This document shows, piece after piece, positions 16,241 through 19,421 of a stretch of 19,421 nt of DNA. Each line of letters begins with the position of its first letter. The stretch's first letter is position 1. Both the position numbers and the translations under genes were made by a program. This DNA comes from Bacteroidia bacterium (GTDB lineage Bacteria > Bacteroidota > Bacteroidia > Bacteroidales > VadinHA17), in NCBI GenBank assembly GCA_026391515.1, contig JAPLEC010000210.1:1-19421 (forward strand), read 5' to 3'. Below the pieces are notes generated by a model, which worked only from the letters and a program-made list of their open reading frames with translations, made no database searches and was not told where the DNA came from.

Positions 16241-16317
16241 AATAGGGTTATAGATTAAGGTTTTATGACTTCATAAGATTATCGAAAATAATAATAAAAA
16301 GCATAATGAAGGCACTT

Positions 16318-16347
16318 TTTGCAGATAAAAAAAAATTCTTATTTTTG
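16318..16347 (+). promoter_or_regulatory. Bacteroidota-type promoter of tRNA-Gly
   Basis: TTTG at 16318-16321 and TATTTTTG (TAnnTTTG) at 16340-16347 are separated by 18 nt, near the usual 19-20. The mature tRNA begins 12 nt after the -7 box, so the leader would be very short. Confidence 0.75.
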
Positions 16348-16358
16348 CCACTGAATCT

Positions 16359-16431
<73 letters not shown>

Positions 16432-16433
16432 CA

Positions 16434-16467
16434 AACAAAAAAGCCACCCAAGTGGCATTTTTTGTTT
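16434..16467. terminator. Bidirectional intrinsic terminator
   Basis: The GCCAC (16443-16447) / GTGGC (16452-16456) stem with loop CCAA is flanked by AAACAAAAAA on the left and TTTTTTGTTT on the right, so it has a T-run in both directions. It can end tRNA-Gly on the + strand and the minus-strand operon that ends at 16524. Confidence 0.85.
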
Positions 16468-16483
16468 AATAGTGACTTCTTAA

Positions 16484-16505
16484 GCGTCCGTGGCACCGCA
16501 GACGC
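16484..16505. repeat. GC-rich hairpin between SH3 gene and terminator
   Basis: GCGTCCGTG and CGCAGACGC can pair across a GCAC loop with one C-A mismatch and one G-U. A second overlapping pairing, GTGGC (16490-16494) / GCCAC (16504-16508), is mutually exclusive with the first. It lies in the 3' untranslated part of the minus-strand operon. It has no T-run and could protect the 3' end or be incidental. Confidence 0.4.
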
Positions 16506-16523
16506 CACAATCCCATCTTCAGC

Positions 16524-17156
16524 TTAGTTTCTTATTGGTCCCCATTCAACAAGGAAATCATTTTCGATATAGAGCCAGGAACTTTTATAGATCCATTCCT
16601 CCCTGATTATATTGTCGCCGATAACCCTGTTGATCTTCTGAGGTTTTCCCCAGCTATCCCTGACCATTTCAGATGACATCCCTTTCCAGATCTTGCCTGC
16701 TATCAGTTTTGCAGCCATATTAGTACCATATTTATTCTCGAGATATGTAAACCGGCTGACCTGTTGTTGCTGCTGCTGCTGTTGAGGTTCTGTTGTAACT
16801 TCCTGAACAGGTTCCTGCTTCTGTTCAACCGGTTTTGTTTCAACAACAGGTTCATTCATAACAGCATGACGTTTAAAGATATAACCTTCGTCTTCCTCAT
16901 AAATAACATGAAGATACGTACTGTCGGAGCCTATAACGTTAACAACAGATCCTGAAGGTATTATCAGGATTACCGAAGTCAGATCATCTTTTTCACCAAA
17001 GAGCCGGGTTGCAGATTTTAATGTAGCAGTAAGCTTCACATCCTGCGCAGCAGGCTGATTTTTTTCCAGATCCTGAAGAACAACAGACCTGTCGTTCTGC
17101 GCATTTACATATACTATTACAGAGAATAGGAAGAGTGATATTAAAAGCTTTTTCAT
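16524..17156 (-). CDS. Exported SH3-like protein with polyQ linker
   Basis: This is a 210-aa protein. A signal peptide (KKLLISLFLFSVIVYVNA) ends near residue 19. Residues about 40-95 look like a bacterial SH3 domain (VKLTATLKSATRLF, IPSGSVVNVIG, YLHVIYEEDEGYIFK). A Pro/Glu/Val-rich linker ends in eight consecutive Gln (125-132), encoded by mixed CAG/CAA codons at 16761-16784. The C-terminal 70 residues (GKIWKGMSSEMVRDSWGKP, then EEWIY) resemble the small SmpA/OmlA-like fold in which a GMSxxxVxxxxGxP motif is typical. No catalytic residues are visible; a periplasmic binding or envelope role is likely but unproven. It is the last gene of a three-gene minus-strand unit, 28 bp after the methyltransferase, and is followed by a bidirectional terminator. 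Confidence 0.8.
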   Translation of the reverse strand: MKKLLISLFLFSVIVYVNAQNDRSVVLQDLEKNQPAAQDVKLTATLKSATRLFGEKDDLTSVILIIPSGSVVNVIGSDSTYLHVIYEEDEGYIFKRHAVMNEPVVETKPVEQKQEPVQEVTTEPQQQQQQQQVSRFTYLENKYGTNMAAKLIAGKIWKGMSSEMVRDSWGKPQKINRVIGDNIIREEWIYKSSWLYIENDFLVEWGPIRN

Positions 17157-17184
17157 ATACTGTTTTTATAAAAACGATCAAAAA

Positions 17185-17823
17185 CTATACCATATTATGT
17201 TTTCTGATCAACATCAATCCGTCTCTTACCGGCAGAATCACTTTCTCAATATTTGTCTGCTTCCGGATCATATCATTAAACTCAATGATTCCCCTGGTCT
17301 GAGGATCTTTGGTGCTCTTTTCCAGGACTTTATCGCCCCAGAGGATATTATCAGCGACAATAAAACCACCCGGATTAACTTTCCCGAATACAATATTATA
17401 ATACTCAGAATATTCACGTTTATCACCGTCGATATAAACAAGATCGAACATCTGATCCAGTCCCGGGATAATATCCTGAGCTCTTCCGGTAAGCTGGACA
17501 ATACTTGATTCAAGCCCTGCTTTTATAAAATAAGACCGGCTGAATTCCCTGAGCTCATCATTAATTTCAATGGTAAAAAGCTTGCCGCCGGATTTAAGCC
17601 CTTTAGCCAGGCATATAGCCGAATACCCCGTAAATGTACCTATCTCAAGAACACTTGATGGTTTTGTCATTCCTGAAATAAACTCAAGAAATTTTCCCTG
17701 GAGATGACCGGTTGACATATTCGGATTTACGAATTTCAGGTGGGTCTGTCTGTAAAGATCCTCCAGCACAGAATCTTCCGGAGTAGAATAATCAAGTATA
17801 TATTTTTCAATCCATTTGTTCAT
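17185..17823 (-). CDS. SAM-dependent O-methyltransferase (class I, COMT-like)
   Basis: This is a 212-aa soluble protein of normal family length. SVLEIGTFTGYSAICLA (residues 57-73) is the SAM-binding glycine loop, and KLFTIEIN places Glu86 at the ribose contact. YIDGDKREY has Asp132, and VADNILWG has Asp158-Asn159; these three are the divalent-metal ligands of the catechol O-methyltransferase/caffeoyl-CoA O-methyltransferase family. In Bacteroidota such proteins are common, and their small-molecule substrate is generally unknown. The start lies 2 bp after the stop of the M16 peptidase gene, so the two are almost certainly cotranslated. The link to peptidase or SH3 protein function is unclear. 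The general enzymatic class is very likely correct; the acceptor is not known. Confidence 0.92.
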   Translation of the reverse strand: MNKWIEKYILDYSTPEDSVLEDLYRQTHLKFVNPNMSTGHLQGKFLEFISGMTKPSSVLEIGTFTGYSAICLAKGLKSGGKLFTIEINDELREFSRSYFIKAGLESSIVQLTGRAQDIIPGLDQMFDLVYIDGDKREYSEYYNIVFGKVNPGGFIVADNILWGDKVLEKSTKDPQTRGIIEFNDMIRKQTNIEKVILPVRDGLMLIRKHNMV

Positions 17824-17825
17824 AA

Positions 17826-19046
17826 TTATTTGTATATCAGAGTTGATAACTTCGACAGGTCAAAAATATCATTGGCAATGCCGAGCAATTCAGATGAAGT
17901 CAGGCTATCAATCTTTTTACAGATCTCTTCCAGCGTATCAATTTTGTTAAAAACAAGGAGACTCTTGCCAAGGCTAAGCATAAGGCTCTCATGGTTTTCA
18001 TAACCTCTTGCAAGATAGCCTTTTATCTGGTTTTTTGCTTTGCTCAGCTGAATTGGTCCAAGCTTAATGTTCCGTAATTTATTCAGCTCAGCATTGGCAA
18101 TCGAAATACTTTTTTCAAGATTCCGGCTATCCGTTCCGAAGTATATCGAAAAAACACCGGTATCCTGATATGCATTATAGTTTGATTCTATAGTATAAGC
18201 AAGCCCGTTTTTTTCGCGGAGTGAAAGATTCAATCTCGAGTTGTTCCCCTGGCCGCCAAGGATATTATTCAGGAGAAACATGCCCATCCTTCGCTTATCT
18301 TTCAGGCTGTATGATACATTCCCGATAATGCAATGGTTCTGATTGGTATCCATTTTCTTTGTCACCGATGATGGTTTGTACAATACTTTTTTATTATTTC
18401 TTGCACTTTTCTTTTTAGCAGGAACGGGCCCGAAATATTTGTTAAAGAGTCTCTGTATCTTTTCATCAGGGATATTTCCCACAGAGCAGAAAACCATCTG
18501 ATGGGTATTATAATTTCTTGCAACAAATTCATTCAGAGCTTGTTGTGTAAATGATCTGACAATATCGCGGGTACCAAGGATACTGCGTCCCAGCGGTTGC
18601 CCTGAGAAGACCATTTCTTCAAATTCGTCAAATATCAGTTCGGCCGGGGTATCGAGGTAAGAGTTTATCTCTTCAATAATAACATCCTTCTCTTTTTCGA
18701 CATCTTTGTCAGGGAAGACGGAATTAAAAGCGATATCGCTTATCAGTTCAGCAGCTTTTTCAAAATCTTCCTTCAGGACCGATGCATGGATTGCTGTCTC
18801 TTCCTTCGTAGTGTAAGCGTTAAGTTCGCCTCCTGCATCGTCGAGGCGGCTGAAGATATAGTAAGCTTTATGTTTGCGGGTTCCTTTAAACAGCATATGT
18901 TCGATAAAGTGGACCATCCCATGTTCGCTTGCTTTTTCATCGCGTGAGCCGATATTTATTATAAGACCGCAATGGGCCACCATGCCGTTTGTACGGTGAT
19001 GGATAAGTCTTATGCCGTTATCGAGAGTATGATTTAGGAGCTGCAT
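17826..19046 (-). CDS. M16 family zinc metallopeptidase, processing-peptidase type
   Basis: This is a 406-aa protein of the single-chain length typical of mitochondrial processing peptidase-like bacterial M16 enzymes. It has no signal peptide, so it is probably cytoplasmic. MVHFIEHMLFKG carries the inverted zinc motif HxxEH (His46, Glu49, His50), and VIIEEINSY supplies the third ligand Glu126, at the canonical spacing. GGELNAYTTKEETA is the conserved strand next to the active site. The C-terminal half has LREKNGLAYTIES, the substrate-contacting R/Y motif. It is the first gene of a minus-strand operon, with a Bacteroidota-type promoter about 20 bp upstream. The likely role is peptide or small-protein turnover; a specific substrate cannot be assigned. 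It differs strongly from the 934-aa lipoprotein M16 in this window. Confidence 0.93.
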   Translation of the reverse strand: MQLLNHTLDNGIRLIHHRTNGMVAHCGLIINIGSRDEKASEHGMVHFIEHMLFKGTRKHKAYYIFSRLDDAGGELNAYTTKEETAIHASVLKEDFEKAAELISDIAFNSVFPDKDVEKEKDVIIEEINSYLDTPAELIFDEFEEMVFSGQPLGRSILGTRDIVRSFTQQALNEFVARNYNTHQMVFCSVGNIPDEKIQRLFNKYFGPVPAKKKSARNNKKVLYKPSSVTKKMDTNQNHCIIGNVSYSLKDKRRMGMFLLNNILGGQGNNSRLNLSLREKNGLAYTIESNYNAYQDTGVFSIYFGTDSRNLEKSISIANAELNKLRNIKLGPIQLSKAKNQIKGYLARGYENHESLMLSLGKSLLVFNKIDTLEEICKKIDSLTSSELLGIANDIFDLSKLSTLIYK

Positions 19047-19066
19047 AATTTGATAAAGTCAGTCAG

Positions 19067-19098
19067 CAAATTTACCACTTCGGTAAAATGATTCCAAA
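19067..19098 (-). promoter_or_regulatory. Promoter of the M16/methyltransferase/SH3 operon
   Basis: On the minus strand, TTTG (19095-19098) and TAAATTTG (19067-19074) are spaced by 20 nt, an excellent match to the Bacteroidota -33/-7 consensus. The -7 box ends 20 nt before the start codon at 19046. An inverted repeat, TTTACC-ACTTC-GGTAAA (19071-19087), overlaps the -7 box and spacer and could be an operator. Confidence 0.75.
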
Positions 19099-19119
19099 TT
19101 GATTTTTTTAAGTCAAAGT

Positions 19120-19150
19120 TTTGCTTAAACAAAATTGAGGTTTATATTTG
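19120..19150 (+). promoter_or_regulatory. Rightward Bacteroidota-type promoter
   Basis: TTTG at 19120-19123 and TATATTTG at 19143-19150 (perfect TAnnTTTG, followed by C) are separated by 19 nt. It is divergent from the M16 operon promoter, and the two -33 boxes are only about 20 bp apart. It probably drives a gene beyond the window or the tRNA-like stretch just downstream. Confidence 0.75.
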
Positions 19151-19164
19151 CAGACCGAAAAGGA

Positions 19165-19178
19165 GGTGCCATAGCTCA
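19165..19178 (+). pseudogene. tRNA 5'-end-like fragment
   Basis: GGTGCCATAGCTCA is a typical class I tRNA start (7-nt acceptor arm, TA, then the D-stem GCTCA) and lies 14 nt after a strong promoter, as expected for a tRNA gene. The remaining cloverleaf is missing: no TGGCACC acceptor partner occurs downstream, and the following CCCCGATAACTATTGG is not a normal D-loop. It may be a deleted tRNA gene or a tRNA-derived leader. It also overlaps AGGAGGTG (19161-19168), an anti-Shine-Dalgarno-like sequence with no start codon at proper distance. Confidence 0.4.
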
Positions 19179-19421
19179 CCCCGATAACTATTGGTACGAT
19201 TCCTGGTTAAAATAGTTTAATGGAAAGGGGTATTAATCATTTTTTCCATTAAAATTTATTTCAACGCAGTTTATTATTGTCATTAAAAACTAAAAAAAAC
19301 TCTTAAATCTTCTTATCTTTCAACAATAATAATCTTTTACTTTTTTTTATTTTTTATTTAATAAACTCAACACACTAATAAAAGAAAACAAAAGCAAACT
19401 ATTATTTTAGTTGTCTGTTAT
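19179..19421. other. Gene-free AT-rich stretch at right edge
   Basis: No convincing reading frame is found here; the one early ATG (19220) gives only 10 codons. From about 19240 the sequence is dominated by A and T, with several poly-A and poly-T tracts. It could be a long 5' leader of a gene lying beyond the window and driven by the promoter at 19120-19150. Confidence 0.5.

Overview
The window looks like a chromosomal segment of a Bacteroidota bacterium, probably a polysaccharide-degrading member of the Bacteroidales/Marinilabiliales type. The evidence is family content (S1 sulfatase, two GH29 fucosidases, FucP, FucI, RhaT, paired M16 peptidases), AT-rich intergenic DNA, weak Shine-Dalgarno sequences, and promoters of the Bacteroidota type (TTTG, about 19-20 nt, TAnnTTTG) in front of tRNA-Gly and at the right end. 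The genus cannot be read from the sequence.

Region 1 (1-10979, all + strand) is an L-fucose acquisition and entry cluster. A sulfatase cut by the window edge overlaps an SGNH esterase-like gene. Two exported GH29 alpha-L-fucosidases, an MFS fucose/H+ symporter (FucP), L-fucose isomerase (FucI), a RhaT-type symporter, a URO-D/MtaA-superfamily protein of unknown role, and a RhaM-type mutarotase follow. A hairpin with a T-rich tail closes the cluster. The apparent logic is desulfation and possibly deacylation of a fucose-rich glycan outside the cytoplasm, release of L-fucose, import, anomer conversion and isomerisation to L-fuculose. Fuculokinase, fuculose-1-phosphate aldolase, a regulator and a SusC/SusD pair are not in the window; they may lie upstream of base 1 or elsewhere.

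Region 2 (10980-13435) is a patchwork next to a tRNA. It holds a lone large serine recombinase (start best placed at 11274), two degenerate tRNA-like scraps flanking it, inverted repeats, and an intact tRNA-Leu(UAA) on the minus strand with a strong terminator. Immediately 5' of that tRNA lies a partial tandem copy of its 5' half in which 4 nt are replaced by a 24-nt segment containing a perfect hairpin, followed by a nested inverted repeat resembling a dispersed palindromic element. This is the least explained part of the window.

Region 3 (13436-19046) is housekeeping-like. It contains a two-domain M16 zinc peptidase lipoprotein (minus), tRNA-Gly(GCC) (plus) with a clear promoter and a bidirectional terminator, and a minus-strand three-gene unit: a cytoplasmic-type M16 peptidase, an O-methyltransferase, and an exported SH3/polyQ protein. 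That unit has a good Bacteroidota promoter. The right end (19047-19421) has no gene but carries a divergent rightward promoter followed by what looks like the 5' end of a tRNA with no matching 3' half, then very AT-rich sequence up to the edge.
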